Counted from the first letter of the stretch, positions 8,326 through 17,101 are shown. The stretch is DNA of 64,000 nucleotides from JAUVKA01 sp964465145 (GCA_964465145.1 CAYXJR010000001.1:1-64000); one strand, 5' to 3'. The notes: generated by a model from the sequence alone, not told the origin. Made by a program: numbers and translations.

Positions 8326-9330
8326 TTAAGTATACCACATTAGAAGATATCCCAGGATGATTTCTTTCATTTTCCCGAATACAATGTCCTGCCTGTAGGC
8401 AGTTGTATAATGAGAAAGAGAATTTTTTGAGGCTCTGTCAACATTTTGACCAAGCAGTCCCTGTTTAACCAACTGTTTTGCTTTATCTGTGCCGATAACT
8501 TTTGAGGCATTTTTAACCATCTCTTCAAATAATATGGGTGAACTATCCCTTTCAAGAGTCGTCCAGATATTAACTTTTGCAATACCATCATTAAAAAGGC
8601 TCTTTATTTGCTTCAGCTCAACGGAAGATGTTCCATGCAAAACTAGCTTTGGTCCTGTCAATATGCTGATCTGCCTGGCCAGGTTCTTATGATATTTTAA
8701 GCTTGCTGAATTTGCCCTGTGTTCGGTACCAAGGTTAGCAACAATAAAATCAACCTTCGTTTGATTCAGGTAATGTAACGCCTGTTCCGGAGTTGTCAGA
8801 TCGCTTCTTTCATCACCAGTAGCATCAACAATTTCGTCACAGGCACCTTCAATAACTATTTTATGTCCATTTTCTTCAACAAATTTCGCAGTTAATTTTA
8901 TGTTCTCATCTAAAGGCAAGTCAGATGCATCATACATGATCATGGAAAACATATCCATATTCCAATCCAGTAGTGGTTTGTCGATACCCCACTGAACATG
9001 ATCCAGATGTATCATTATATTGAGATTCTCATAAGGCGATCCCTTGCTGGACAAAACCTTTATATCGGCCAGAAATAACTTCAGGCCTATATCCCAACGC
9101 CCTGAATGGGTGTAATAAACTGACTGACTGCGATGACTATATAGGTTTGTGATTCCAACAGTGATAGGAATATCAGGTTGATTAATAAGTTGACTGTACT
9201 CCAGGGCAGCTGCCAGAATTGATTCCGTAGTAGTTAGATTTTCGGTATTAAAGGTGGGGATCACCCATTTCTTATAGGCAGCTTTATGATATATTTCCAG
9301 GACTTCACTTCTTTCAAGGATAAGTGGCAT
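8326..9330 (-). CDS. Class II (metal-dependent) aldolase, fructose/tagatose-bisphosphate type
   Basis: A 334-residue TIM-barrel aldolase. Visible family motifs are the metal-binding HLDH near residue 108, the MYDAS loop near 132, EGACDE near 160, LHGTSSV near 230 and GIAKVNIWTTL near 250, where the phosphate and second metal are held. It should split a phosphorylated ketose into dihydroxyacetone phosphate (or similar) and an aldehyde. The sequence diverges enough from glycolytic FbaA, and the operon context (isomerase, mutarotase, kinase) is clear enough, to suggest a dedicated catabolic aldolase. Precise substrate unknown. Confidence 0.88.
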   Translation of the reverse strand: MPLILERSEVLEIYHKAAYKKWVIPTFNTENLTTTESILAAALEYSQLINQPDIPITVGITNLYSHRSQSVYYTHSGRWDIGLKLFLADIKVLSSKGSPYENLNIMIHLDHVQWGIDKPLLDWNMDMFSMIMYDASDLPLDENIKLTAKFVEENGHKIVIEGACDEIVDATGDERSDLTTPEQALHYLNQTKVDFIVANLGTEHRANSASLKYHKNLARQISILTGPKLVLHGTSSVELKQIKSLFNDGIAKVNIWTTLERDSSPILFEEMVKNASKVIGTDKAKQLVKQGLLGQNVDRASKNSLSHYTTAYRQDIVFGKMKEIILGYLLMWYT

Positions 9331-9379
9331 AGAATTTATTTTTAATTGAATTTCCGATAATTATATGTCAGTTTATTGA

Positions 9380-10243
9380 TCAGGTTGAAAGCAAGATAAT
9401 AGAAACACTTGCAAGTATTAATCCCACTAACAAAAATCCACCCGGGATTACTGAATAGATTATTAAGGACAGAATGACCGTGATTACAGGTGCCAGTCCA
9501 GTCAGGGGTGCAACAACAATAGCTTTACCATAACGGAGTGCATAAATCAGGGTAAGCGCACCTATGGCATTGAGGATCTGTATCATCGCAGTTAGCCAGA
9601 GGCCCTGGAATCCCAGGTTGATCGGAACCGAAAAATCGGTCATCATAATCGCAAAGGGGATGAAAAGGAAAGATGATAGTGCCGTATAGAAAAAGAGACT
9701 TTCAGCTTTCATAGTCTTGTTGGAAAATTTCAACACATATGCCTGAGCACCCCACATAATAAACACAAGAAATGCCAGAATGAGCCAATCTATTCCATTT
9801 GATTTTCCAGAACTGATCTGAGGATTGGAAAGGAAGAACATGGCAAAAAGGCACAGGATAATGCCAATCCATTGTATTAAACCAGCCCGTTCTTTAAGAA
9901 AAACTATGGATAGGAAAATAGTCAGTACAGGATATAGTGATACAATTGGGAAGACTAAATAGGCAGGTCCCAGACGTAAGGCCTGAAACAAAAGGATTTG
10001 CCCTCCACAACCAAGTACTCCTGCCGCAACTCCTTTAAATATAGATCGTTTGTCGTATTCAGGTTTCCATTTGATTCTGTGAAGGGCAAACAATGCCACC
10101 GGGATCATTGTGCAAGACCATACAACATACCCCATTGTAGTAGGGAATCCGGATTTTTCAGGAATTTCAATAAGAGCACCCCATATTCCCCAAAAAGTTA
10201 TGGTGATAAAAGCGTAAAACAACCACAATCGATTTTCCCTCAT
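9380..10243 (-). CDS. EamA/DMT family transporter
   Basis: A 287-residue inner-membrane protein with ten predicted hydrophobic segments arranged as two EamA repeats (residues about 1-140 and 150-287). Conserved features include WGIWGALIEIPEKSG in helix 1, PAYLVFPIVSLYPVLT near residue 100 and PLTGLAPVITVILS near residue 245. It lies between the aldolase and mutarotase genes on the same strand, so it is probably the sugar importer or an exporter of a pathway end product. Ends are close to its neighbours (49 and 21 bp gaps), consistent with one transcript. Confidence 0.88.
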   Translation of the reverse strand: MRENRLWLFYAFITITFWGIWGALIEIPEKSGFPTTMGYVVWSCTMIPVALFALHRIKWKPEYDKRSIFKGVAAGVLGCGGQILLFQALRLGPAYLVFPIVSLYPVLTIFLSIVFLKERAGLIQWIGIILCLFAMFFLSNPQISSGKSNGIDWLILAFLVFIMWGAQAYVLKFSNKTMKAESLFFYTALSSFLFIPFAIMMTDFSVPINLGFQGLWLTAMIQILNAIGALTLIYALRYGKAIVVAPLTGLAPVITVILSLIIYSVIPGGFLLVGLILASVSIILLST

Positions 10244-10264
10244 GTCAAATGATTTGAGTAAAAT

Positions 10265-11125
10265 CTATTTTTGAATTTCCCATGTTATTTCCCAGCAAAC
10301 GGATTTTTCAGGTTGAGCAATCATATAAATTCCTTCATTGAATGATTTTGAAAGATCGCTGCAGGTTCCCGGAACAGGTTCAAATGCACACTCATTACGC
10401 TCCAAACCTTTTTCTTCTGGATAAGCAGAATTATTCCACCAAACTCCCAGAGTAGGGAATAGCTCAATGTCAAAACTCATACTTAGGTTTAGCCCATTTT
10501 GATAGCCGACAATAACTGAACCAACATTAATTTCTTTTAACAAGATCATCGCATATTCACCTGACGGTATTGCCTTAATATAATTAGATGCTGAATCCGC
10601 ATCGTTCAGATCCAGATCATTTGAATCAATTTCATTCTTAATTTTGCCAAACTCAGGTAACTTGAAGTAATGTATTTCTTTCAAAGGTATCACAGCGTGC
10701 ATTACATGTAAAAAAGGGATCATTTCATCAGATCTGTTCAATACTTCAAATTTCCATTTCAAAATATTTCTATTGAACTCCAGGGTCCGGATAAAAGTAA
10801 CCTTTGGTCTGATACAATCTGTAGAACAGATCAAACAGTTACCTGCTATGTGCACCTTCCATTTAAGCCAGCATATTTCACCATGATCTCTCAAAGGAAA
10901 TTGTCCAGGCGGGTAAATGCAAGAATCAACCGTTGGAAAACAATCATCATAACCATATACCGGCCGGTTTTCATATTCACCGTAAGAATTTTCAGGGGCC
11001 TTAAAAGTAGAGGGATTAGAAGTTAGCAAATCCTTCCCTTCAAATCTCAGAACCGAGATCCTTGCACCATCCTGTGGGATACATTGAATATACCAGTTGC
11101 CGATATTAGCTTCAACGACTTCCAT
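10265..11125 (-). CDS. Aldose-1-epimerase-like (galactose mutarotase fold) protein
   Basis: A 286-residue cytoplasmic beta-sandwich protein of the galactose mutarotase-like superfamily. The segment PVYGYDDCFPTVDSC followed by LRDHGEICWLKW (residues about 55-90) carries the substrate-facing His/Asp region of the fold, and HVMHAVIPL near residue 155 holds the second His pair. The likely role is anomer interconversion of the sugar fed to the isomerase. Its ATG overlaps the isomerase TAA by one base (TAATG), indicating translational coupling. Confidence 0.8.
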   Translation of the reverse strand: MEVVEANIGNWYIQCIPQDGARISVLRFEGKDLLTSNPSTFKAPENSYGEYENRPVYGYDDCFPTVDSCIYPPGQFPLRDHGEICWLKWKVHIAGNCLICSTDCIRPKVTFIRTLEFNRNILKWKFEVLNRSDEMIPFLHVMHAVIPLKEIHYFKLPEFGKIKNEIDSNDLDLNDADSASNYIKAIPSGEYAMILLKEINVGSVIVGYQNGLNLSMSFDIELFPTLGVWWNNSAYPEEKGLERNECAFEPVPGTCSDLSKSFNEGIYMIAQPEKSVCWEITWEIQK

Positions 11126-12507
11126 TAAAGAGCAATAGCTTTAATGCCGGTGAGTTCACAAAATGCTTTCAGCTCTTCATACAGGTGGGCACCATATCCA
11201 AGACAGGCATATTCATTATTCCAAGCCTGCAGCAAGGCATCAATATCACAGTCAGCTCTTACAAATCCGTGAGGCCAGAAGGGGATACCACATTCATCCT
11301 TTCTTTTTTCAATCAAACTGGCATCAGGTTCAAAAATACTGCATCTGGTTATGACCATTTCAAATTGTCCGTCGTTTCTCCCAAGCCTGGCAAGTACACC
11401 TTCTCCAACTTTACAAACCAGTTTTATTGATAGCCCGCCTGCCTCTCCTTCAGTAGGAATTCCATGTTCAGCAAATCCTGCAGGGCCAAGCTTACCTGCC
11501 AAAGAAGGTGGGCATGCCCCATCACCAATGATTTTAATTTCATTATTCAGTTTGTCAACATGCTGTAAATCACCATAATAAACAGGCTCATTGCTCATGT
11601 CAGTCAAACATTTAACTATCAGGGCGGTATTAAAATCACCCAGGGTTGATGTACCTATCCTGTCTTCAAGCATCATACTCTGTGCAAAACAGGTTGCACT
11701 ATAGTCATCGCCTAAGCCGGGAAAAGACTGTATGGTATAAAAATCCCATTCGTTTTTCTTCACTAACTTTTTTATGGCTAAATAAAGTCGAATAGAACGT
11801 TCAGCCTGATCGTTATCCGGGATTGGTTCAGAAAAGAGCTTTTGTATCCTTTCTTTTGCATCGATTATTTCTTCTCTTGTAATTTTCTTAGCAGTATCGA
11901 GTAATTCTGAGGTATCCCTGGAATCTATGTCGGTTCCAAATATTTTCATCCATTGGGAAGGATCGGCAGCCCCGCAAGTCTGTCCCATCCCTCTGCCCCC
12001 AAAAGTGCCAATTGTACTCATGTTCAAGGCATTTTTCATAGCACTTGCACGACAATAAGAGGTAATCTTCTCAATTTCTTTTGGGTCGTCAGAGCTGCCA
12101 TACACAAAGCGGTGTTTCAATCCGATCTCTTTAAAAGCGCCATGCATTACCAGCCCACCAACTGGTCTCCATCCCTGACTGCCTGGATTAGTCCAGAGGA
12201 CAATACCCTTGCCTGTAGTGGAGAAATCACGGATTGCAGCAATCATGTGAGAGGCCCAAACCCAGGTGCCTGAAAATAATACTATAGCATCAATATCATC
12301 CATTTTTTTGAATGCATCAAAGCATTCCCTGGCCTCCTGCCTGGAAGCAATAACCACATCATATTCCACCAGCTCAAGCCCATTGTTTTTCAGAGCTTTT
12401 TTGGCTTTATCGACGACATTATCATCAATAAATGATGTTCCCATTGGGTCCTGTAACCCATCTTTATGCACACCATATACTATAAATCCAACTTTTGACT
12501 TAATCAT
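11125..12507 (-). CDS. L-fucose/L-arabinose isomerase family protein
   Basis: A 460-residue cytoplasmic aldose-ketose isomerase of the FucI/AraA-like superfamily. Visible are the N-terminal Rossmann-like domain (GFIVYG, DAIVLFSGTWVWAS, residues about 5-105), a central GTFGGRGMGQTCG stretch near residue 170, and a C-terminal domain with GEAGGLSIK and GDFNTAL. First gene of the five-gene operon. Together with the aldolase and kinase it predicts a pathway of aldose to ketose, ketose phosphate, then C3 fragments. The sugar (6-deoxyhexose, pentose or other) cannot be named from sequence. Confidence 0.82.
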   Translation of the reverse strand: MIKSKVGFIVYGVHKDGLQDPMGTSFIDDNVVDKAKKALKNNGLELVEYDVVIASRQEARECFDAFKKMDDIDAIVLFSGTWVWASHMIAAIRDFSTTGKGIVLWTNPGSQGWRPVGGLVMHGAFKEIGLKHRFVYGSSDDPKEIEKITSYCRASAMKNALNMSTIGTFGGRGMGQTCGAADPSQWMKIFGTDIDSRDTSELLDTAKKITREEIIDAKERIQKLFSEPIPDNDQAERSIRLYLAIKKLVKKNEWDFYTIQSFPGLGDDYSATCFAQSMMLEDRIGTSTLGDFNTALIVKCLTDMSNEPVYYGDLQHVDKLNNEIKIIGDGACPPSLAGKLGPAGFAEHGIPTEGEAGGLSIKLVCKVGEGVLARLGRNDGQFEMVITRCSIFEPDASLIEKRKDECGIPFWPHGFVRADCDIDALLQAWNNEYACLGYGAHLYEELKAFCELTGIKAIAL

Positions 12508-12736
12508 TTTTACCCTTTCATCTTTAAGTTCATTAATTCTACACCATAATATTGACGACTTTTCTACTTATGGTTTAGATGATATGTATTTGTTATTTTT
12601 ACAACAGCCTATCATAAAAAAGAAATAAATCAGGATTTTACAACTATTTGATAAACCAGCATATACCCAAACAAATTTACCTAAGTTCTTCCTAATAAAA
12701 TCTGAGTATCTTAATAATAAATAACACGATTTTAAC

Positions 12737-12919
12737 ATGTTGCCAACACTTGAGAAGGTTGCATCTCTTGCAAACTTCGCTACACCTGCATTCTGCCGTT
12801 ATTTCAAGCAAAGGGTTAACAAAACCTTTATCCAGTTTTTAAACGAAATCAAGGTGGGGCATGCGTGCCGTTTACTGATTAATGAAGACCTCTCTGTTGC
12901 CGATATAAGCTTTATTTGA
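12737..12919 (+). pseudogene. AraC-family regulator fragment
   Basis: The 60-residue product is the first part of an AraC-type HTH domain: LEKVASLANFATPAFCRYFK is helix-turn-helix 1, followed by the RVNKTFIQFLNEIKVGHACRLL linker helix and DLSVADISF, where the second HTH should begin. It stops there, and degenerate sequence (a possible NPNGRF echo) follows. The N-terminal ligand domain is also missing. It lies divergent to the sugar operon, so it may be a relic of that operon's regulator (inference). Confidence 0.7.
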
Positions 12920-12993
12920 ATCAATAGTAATTCCTGCTCACTCGCCCAATTATGTGAATCCAAACGGACGCTTCAAAATGATTATGACCGTGA

Positions 12994-13179
12994 TTAAAAG
13001 CGGATACGAACATCATAATATGCTTCAACATCCGGCAGGTAGTAATATTGCACATGGGTATATCCGGTTGGACCCCACAAGGGAGGAGAACCGATATTAA
13101 CGTTTATTGAAACCTGGGCTTCCGTTGCTCCTGCCAATAAAAGAATGGTTCTGAGAATTAATGATTTAAGTATTTCCAT
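12994..13179 (-). pseudogene. N-terminal fragment of a small Bacteroidota secreted protein
   Basis: A signal peptide (residues about 5-22, ending ATEAQ) is followed by VSINVNIGSPPLWGPTGY and YYYLPDVEAYYDV, a pattern I associate with a family of secreted Bacteroidota proteins normally well over 100 residues long. The ORF ends at residue 61, just after YYDV, so the rest is missing. The end lies beside the truncated AraC fragment, so both genes appear cut at the same junction near 12.92-12.99 kb. Confidence 0.55.
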
Positions 13180-13356
13180 CGTAATTTTTTTTCGCTAAGT
13201 CTTACATATTAAATTTATGTATGTTAAGGGAGTCTCATGTTACATAACTTTGACAATGATTTACATTATTCACACATTGAAGTAAAGAGGCTGACTAAAT
13301 CGAGAAATAGTTAGTCTCTTTAGATCTGCCCTTCAAGGCTAGCATTACCCAAATCT

Positions 13357-13578
13357 GCTCCTTCAAGGTGGAAAAACCACATACCCTGACCACCTCTGGC
13401 CGTTTTAATCTGACCAGGTCCCTAAAAGGTTGCTTAACACTGGTTTAGACTTCTCTGAAAGCCTCACCGTTGCTGAGGTATGGGTGGTCAAATAATTCCG
13501 GCAGCTGTTGACAAACGGGATCGGCGGGAAGTGGTCAGAAAGGTCCGGCGGAGATTGGCTTTTTGAGCGGTTTGTCCA
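13357..13578 (+). repeat. Dispersed repeat R1, copy B (IS21-end-like)
   Basis: Collinear with copy A (6587-6811) over about 220 bp, with frequent substitutions and a few small indels. Its right edge, near TTGAGCGGTTTGTCCA, abuts the remnant of a T9SS tail. The DNA to the left (13180-13356) shows no gene. Confidence 0.7.
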
Positions 13579-13743
13579 ATACACGACATGAGCGGAAAGT
13601 TGGTTCATGTACTTCATGAGGGGGTATTCGCATCTGGTAGGAACCATTTTATTTGGAATGGGAATAGCCCCAAAGGAATGTATATCTGCCGGTTTGAAAC
13701 CAGCAATTCAAATTGGACCTGCAGAATTCAGTTTGTAAGGTAG
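13573..13743 (+). pseudogene. C-terminal remnant of a T9SS-secreted protein
   Basis: One frame encodes DMSGKLVHVLHEG, then GRNHFIWNGN, then GMYICRFET, ending QFVR before a TAG at 13741-13743. This matches the conserved order of a type IX secretion sorting domain with FlgD-like beta-sandwich (DxxGK.V..L, W.G, G.Y.CR.E). There is no start or upstream protein; repeat R1-B replaces it. A good hairpin terminator follows at 13785. Confidence 0.65.
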
Positions 13744-13770
13744 TAAAACTATTTCCCGTCATACAATAAA

Positions 13771-13784
13771 CTGATCTGGATCAG
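13771..13784 (+). promoter_or_regulatory. Candidate Crp/Fnr-type operator
   Basis: CTGATCTGGATCAG is a perfect palindrome with core TGAT-N4-ATCA, eight of ten defined bases of the FNR consensus TTGAT-N4-ATCAA. It is centred about 130 bp upstream of the multihaem cytochrome start, and a Crp/Fnr gene lies 2.5 kb away. A terminator hairpin directly follows, so a role in either direction is unproven. Confidence 0.4.
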
Positions 13785-13814
13785 AAAAGAACCTGTTGAT
13801 TTGCAGGTTCTTTT
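13785..13814 (+). terminator. Rho-independent terminator
   Basis: An 11-bp perfect stem AAAAGAACCTG / CAGGTTCTTTT with an eight-base loop, followed by T-rich sequence. It ends transcription of the vanished T9SS gene upstream and insulates the cytochrome gene. Confidence 0.75.
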
Positions 13815-13907
13815 CTATTTAAAACCATGTCTGAAATCTTGAGCAGTTCCATTGGAAGCCCCAGTTTTGAGGGTTAATTTAAACAGTAAACCTGACAATT
13901 ATTTTAC

Positions 13908-15251
13908 ATGAAGAATTTGCTTTTAAAAACTCTTGGGTTGGCCTTTGTGATCGCTGTAGTGGGGTTAAATTTAAGCAGTTGCAAAAAAGACAACCCGGAT
14001 GCAGCTTTTGCCTCCTGTGAAAGCTGCCATACCAACTATGCGCATTTACAGGAGATTTATTCACCAGATACTTCAGCTCCGGCCGGAGGTTGTGGCGGAG
14101 ATGCACCGCATTATGAACCTTATGATCGCGTATACATGGGTGGAGTCGGTTTTGAGGCCTATAAAACTTCAGGCCACTATACCATTGAATGCGTAGGTTG
14201 TCATAATGGTGTGGATGGGACATCTGACAAAGATGAAGCCCACTCCGGAAATTTCCTGAATCATCCGTCCATGAATTATAAGGAAAAGTGCGGTACCTGT
14301 CATACGGAAATAGCCGATAATTTTGATTCCAGCTTGCATCATGGTACTGGTCAGAAAAGAACAGTTACCATTCGCAGTGGCCTGAACGGACCGGAAGAAT
14401 TTGATCAGCTGCCGGAACACCATCAAGAGGGTTATAAAGCCAATTGTGCAATTTGCCACGGTACCTGCGGTAATTGCCACGTTGTTAGACCATTAGCTGG
14501 CGGAGGCGGATTAGCTAAAGGACACTCATTCACAAAGACCCCAGACATGATTAATACTTGTGTGACTTGTCATTCTTCACGCGGAGGTCATGCATTTCTG
14601 GGAGTTGCTGCCGGAACTGTACCTGATGTTCACCTAAAAAAGAACGGCTTTACCTGCATGTCGTGCCATACTGGTCATGAGCTTCACGGAAATGGAGAAC
14701 CGGTTGAGCAACGCTATGCTTACACTGAATTGCCCAAATGCCAGGATTGCCACTCAGGTTTGGAATCGAAAAACCTGTATCACAACATGCATTACGATGA
14801 TTTCAATTGCCAGGTATGTCATTCTCAGGACTATAACAACTGCGGAAGTTGCCACATTCACGGTGAAGGCGCCCGGATTCCTTCCTATATGGACTTCAAA
14901 ATAGCTGCCAATCCTTTACCCGACGTGAAAAAAGGATACAAATTTACCTTGGTAAGAAGGACGCTGGCTGCACCCGATAACTGGTCGAAATACGATGTGG
15001 AATCTTACGAAAATTTCGATGCTTTCCCAACTTATAATTTCACTACTCCTCACAACATTCTTCGCTGGACTAGACGCACAGAAGTTCCTTCAGGAGCATC
15101 CTGTTCCTCACAGTGCCACATCCGCAAAGAAAACGGCGAACTGGTTAATAAATCGCTCTTCCTTTTTGAAGAGAATTTACTGGATTTCGAAAAAGGAGCT
15201 ACTACAAAGATTACTGTTGACGGCAAATTACCAGCCGCCTGGACCAAATAG
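13908..15251 (+). CDS. Multihaem c-type cytochrome lipoprotein
   Basis: The 447-residue precursor begins with a lipoprotein signal ending LSSC (Cys at about residue 25). It then carries ten CxxCH haem-binding motifs (CESCH, CVGCH, CGTCH, CAICH, CGNCH, CVTCH, CMSCH, CQDCH, CQVCH, CGSCH) plus a CSSQCH near residue 400 that could bind an eleventh haem through a CxxxCH variant. Two motif pairs are closely spaced, as in wire-like cytochromes. It should be a membrane-anchored periplasmic or surface electron carrier or reductase. The next gene, 16 bp on, encodes a rhodanese lipoprotein, pointing to sulfur-compound electron transfer (inference). No match to a named enzyme is evident. Confidence 0.92.
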   Translation: MKNLLLKTLGLAFVIAVVGLNLSSCKKDNPDAAFASCESCHTNYAHLQEIYSPDTSAPAGGCGGDAPHYEPYDRVYMGGVGFEAYKTSGHYTIECVGCHNGVDGTSDKDEAHSGNFLNHPSMNYKEKCGTCHTEIADNFDSSLHHGTGQKRTVTIRSGLNGPEEFDQLPEHHQEGYKANCAICHGTCGNCHVVRPLAGGGGLAKGHSFTKTPDMINTCVTCHSSRGGHAFLGVAAGTVPDVHLKKNGFTCMSCHTGHELHGNGEPVEQRYAYTELPKCQDCHSGLESKNLYHNMHYDDFNCQVCHSQDYNNCGSCHIHGEGARIPSYMDFKIAANPLPDVKKGYKFTLVRRTLAAPDNWSKYDVESYENFDAFPTYNFTTPHNILRWTRRTEVPSGASCSSQCHIRKENGELVNKSLFLFEENLLDFEKGATTKITVDGKLPAAWTK

Positions 15252-15267
15252 AAATTGATTTAAAATA

Positions 15268-16278
15268 ATGTATAAGAAAACCATGAAAATTATGAAAAAC
15301 CTTAGGTATTTAGTATTCGGGGTTGTGCTCGTGTCGTTTATGATGACCTCCTGTAAAAAGGAAACTACTCCGGTTAATGAGGCCCAGACCCTCGTTGAAT
15401 TCCTTGAATCACCCGATTCTCCTCTGATGAAGGATTATGTAAGCACTGATATGCCAGCCATTATCGGAGCTACAGAGGTAAAAACTTTAAATGAGGTAGG
15501 TAAAGTATATATCGTTGATATTCGCGATGCAGCAGACTTTGCTATCGGCCATATCGAAAATGCACATAATGTTGCAACTACTGACATTTTCACTCATTTA
15601 GAAGGTGTTGATCTGACTCCTTATGATAAAATTGCTATTTTATGTTATACAGGCCAAACTGCTGCCTGGACTACCTGTCTGCTTCGCATCAGCGGTTACG
15701 CCAATGTATATTCCATGAAATGGGGAATGGCATCCTGGAATGCTGACTTTGCCGCTTCCTGGTGCACCAAAGTTGGTAACACTTATGCTACTCAATTTAC
15801 TGCAGATGCTACTGCCAAAGGTGCAGCGGGTGAATTGCCTGAATTGATGACCGGAAAAGAAACTGGTCAGGAAATCCTGGATACACGTGTAGCAGCTGTT
15901 TTAACCGAAGGTTTTGGTGCGGCTAAAATCAGCGCTACCGAAGTTTTTGGAGCTTTGGATAATTATTATATCGTAAACTATTGGCCAGAAGCGCATTATA
16001 CTGACCCTGGTCACATCCCTGGAGCTATGCAATACACTCCTAAAGAGGCTATGCAATTGGCGAAAGACCTGAAAACCCTGCCAACTAATAAAACCATCGT
16101 GGTATATTGCTACACCGGCCAAAACAGTGCCAACCTCACTTCTTACCTGAGAGTTCTGGGTTACGATGCAAAATCATTGCTTTACGGAACCAATGGAATG
16201 ATGTATGACACCATGGTTGCAAAAGGATTGACCAATTTCAGTGATACCCAGGTAATGGGTTATGTTTATGTGAAATAA
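15268..16278 (+). CDS. Tandem rhodanese-domain lipoprotein
   Basis: The 336-residue precursor has a lipobox MTSC (Cys near residue 29). Two rhodanese domains follow, at about residues 55-165 and 215-330. Each keeps the D/E-x-GHI segment (FAIGHIENA; DPGHIPGA) and an active-site loop, CYTGQTA and CYTGQNS, in which the catalytic Cys is present. Rhodaneses carry sulfane sulfur as a persulfide. Export, lipid anchoring and the adjacent multihaem cytochrome suggest extracytoplasmic handling of thiosulfate, polysulfide or sulfur (inference). Probably co-transcribed with the cytochrome and ended by the hairpin at 16292. Confidence 0.92.
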   Translation: MYKKTMKIMKNLRYLVFGVVLVSFMMTSCKKETTPVNEAQTLVEFLESPDSPLMKDYVSTDMPAIIGATEVKTLNEVGKVYIVDIRDAADFAIGHIENAHNVATTDIFTHLEGVDLTPYDKIAILCYTGQTAAWTTCLLRISGYANVYSMKWGMASWNADFAASWCTKVGNTYATQFTADATAKGAAGELPELMTGKETGQEILDTRVAAVLTEGFGAAKISATEVFGALDNYYIVNYWPEAHYTDPGHIPGAMQYTPKEAMQLAKDLKTLPTNKTIVVYCYTGQNSANLTSYLRVLGYDAKSLLYGTNGMMYDTMVAKGLTNFSDTQVMGYVYVK

Positions 16279-16291
16279 TCTTGCTTAGAAC

Positions 16292-16330
16292 AAAAAGAAA
16301 GGGTCTCTGAGAAGAGGCCCTTTCTTTTTT
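16292..16330. terminator. Bidirectional rho-independent terminator
   Basis: AAAGAAAGGG pairs with CCCTTTCTTT around a partly paired inner loop, with A-runs on the left and T-runs on the right. It sits between the convergent rhodanese and Crp/Fnr genes and can serve both. Confidence 0.8.
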
Positions 16331-16337
16331 GTTGAAT

Positions 16338-17036
16338 TTATCCGTTTTGGAATATTCTTCGTAATCCTTCCGGATTCTTAATCTCAAATATTTTTCCCTG
16401 AATATCAATCAGTTTGTCTTTTCTAAAGTCCTTCAAAAGCCGGATAACACTTTCAGTTGAAAGACCGGCCAACTCTGCCAGTTCTTTTCTCGAAAGCAAA
16501 AGTTCAAAACGATTGGATTTAAACACAGCACCTGCCAAACAAAGTAAAAGATCAGCCAATTTCCCATAGGACTGCAGGTTCACCATACAAAAAAACCGAC
16601 GGTTGATCTGATTGGCATTTTCCCCCATAAATTGAATGATCTTGGTGGCAAAAGCACCGTTTTCCAGCAGTAGCTTTTTGAAAGTCTGGATATCAATAAG
16701 CTTAACCGTAGATTCCTGATAGGAGGATACCGTATATTCAAATTTGTCGTTCTCCGACCCCAAAGCGGTCAATCCAATGAGGCTTCCCCCTCCGGTAATT
16801 TTTAATATCAGGGTGTCTTCCCCGTCTTCCAAATAGACCTTGGCCAGCCCCTGGTCCAGGTACATCAGGTGGGTCGCAAATACTCCTTGTTTGGCTATTA
16901 TTTCCCCTCTTTTATAATTGGCAGTCACCTGCTTGCTCTCGAGCAATTCTCTTTGCTCAGGAGTGAGGAGGTCAAAACATTCACAATGTTTTGTTTGAAC
17001 AGTACAGGTGGAATTCAACAACGCCATATCAATCAT
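16338..17036 (-). CDS. Crp/Fnr family transcriptional regulator
   Basis: The 232-residue protein has an N-terminal cyclic-nucleotide-binding-like beta-roll (about 30-140, with KRGEIIAKQG), a dimerisation helix, and a C-terminal winged HTH (about 170-215: LSRKELAELAGLSTESVIRLL). The extreme N-terminus contains Cys11, Cys18 and Cys20 (CTVQTKHCEC), and Cys148 is also available, so an FNR-like Fe-S cluster is possible but the spacing is not E. coli FNR's. It lies convergent to the cytochrome-rhodanese pair, upstream of which is an FNR-like palindrome. The start could be the ATG at 17036 or 17027. Confidence 0.9.
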   Translation of the reverse strand: MIDMALLNSTCTVQTKHCECFDLLTPEQRELLESKQVTANYKRGEIIAKQGVFATHLMYLDQGLAKVYLEDGEDTLILKITGGGSLIGLTALGSENDKFEYTVSSYQESTVKLIDIQTFKKLLLENGAFATKIIQFMGENANQINRRFFCMVNLQSYGKLADLLLCLAGAVFKSNRFELLLSRKELAELAGLSTESVIRLLKDFRKDKLIDIQGKIFEIKNPEGLRRIFQNG

Positions 17037-17101
17037 TTCTCAGTCTTTTTCACACATCATTTTCAAGACTGTTAAAATACTAACATTTCTCAACTGCACA
17101 A

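Noticed and set aside
12266..12628. Plus-strand 120-residue ORF
   Set aside because: It mostly mirrors the isomerase gene on the opposite strand and extends into AT-rich DNA. No independent support.
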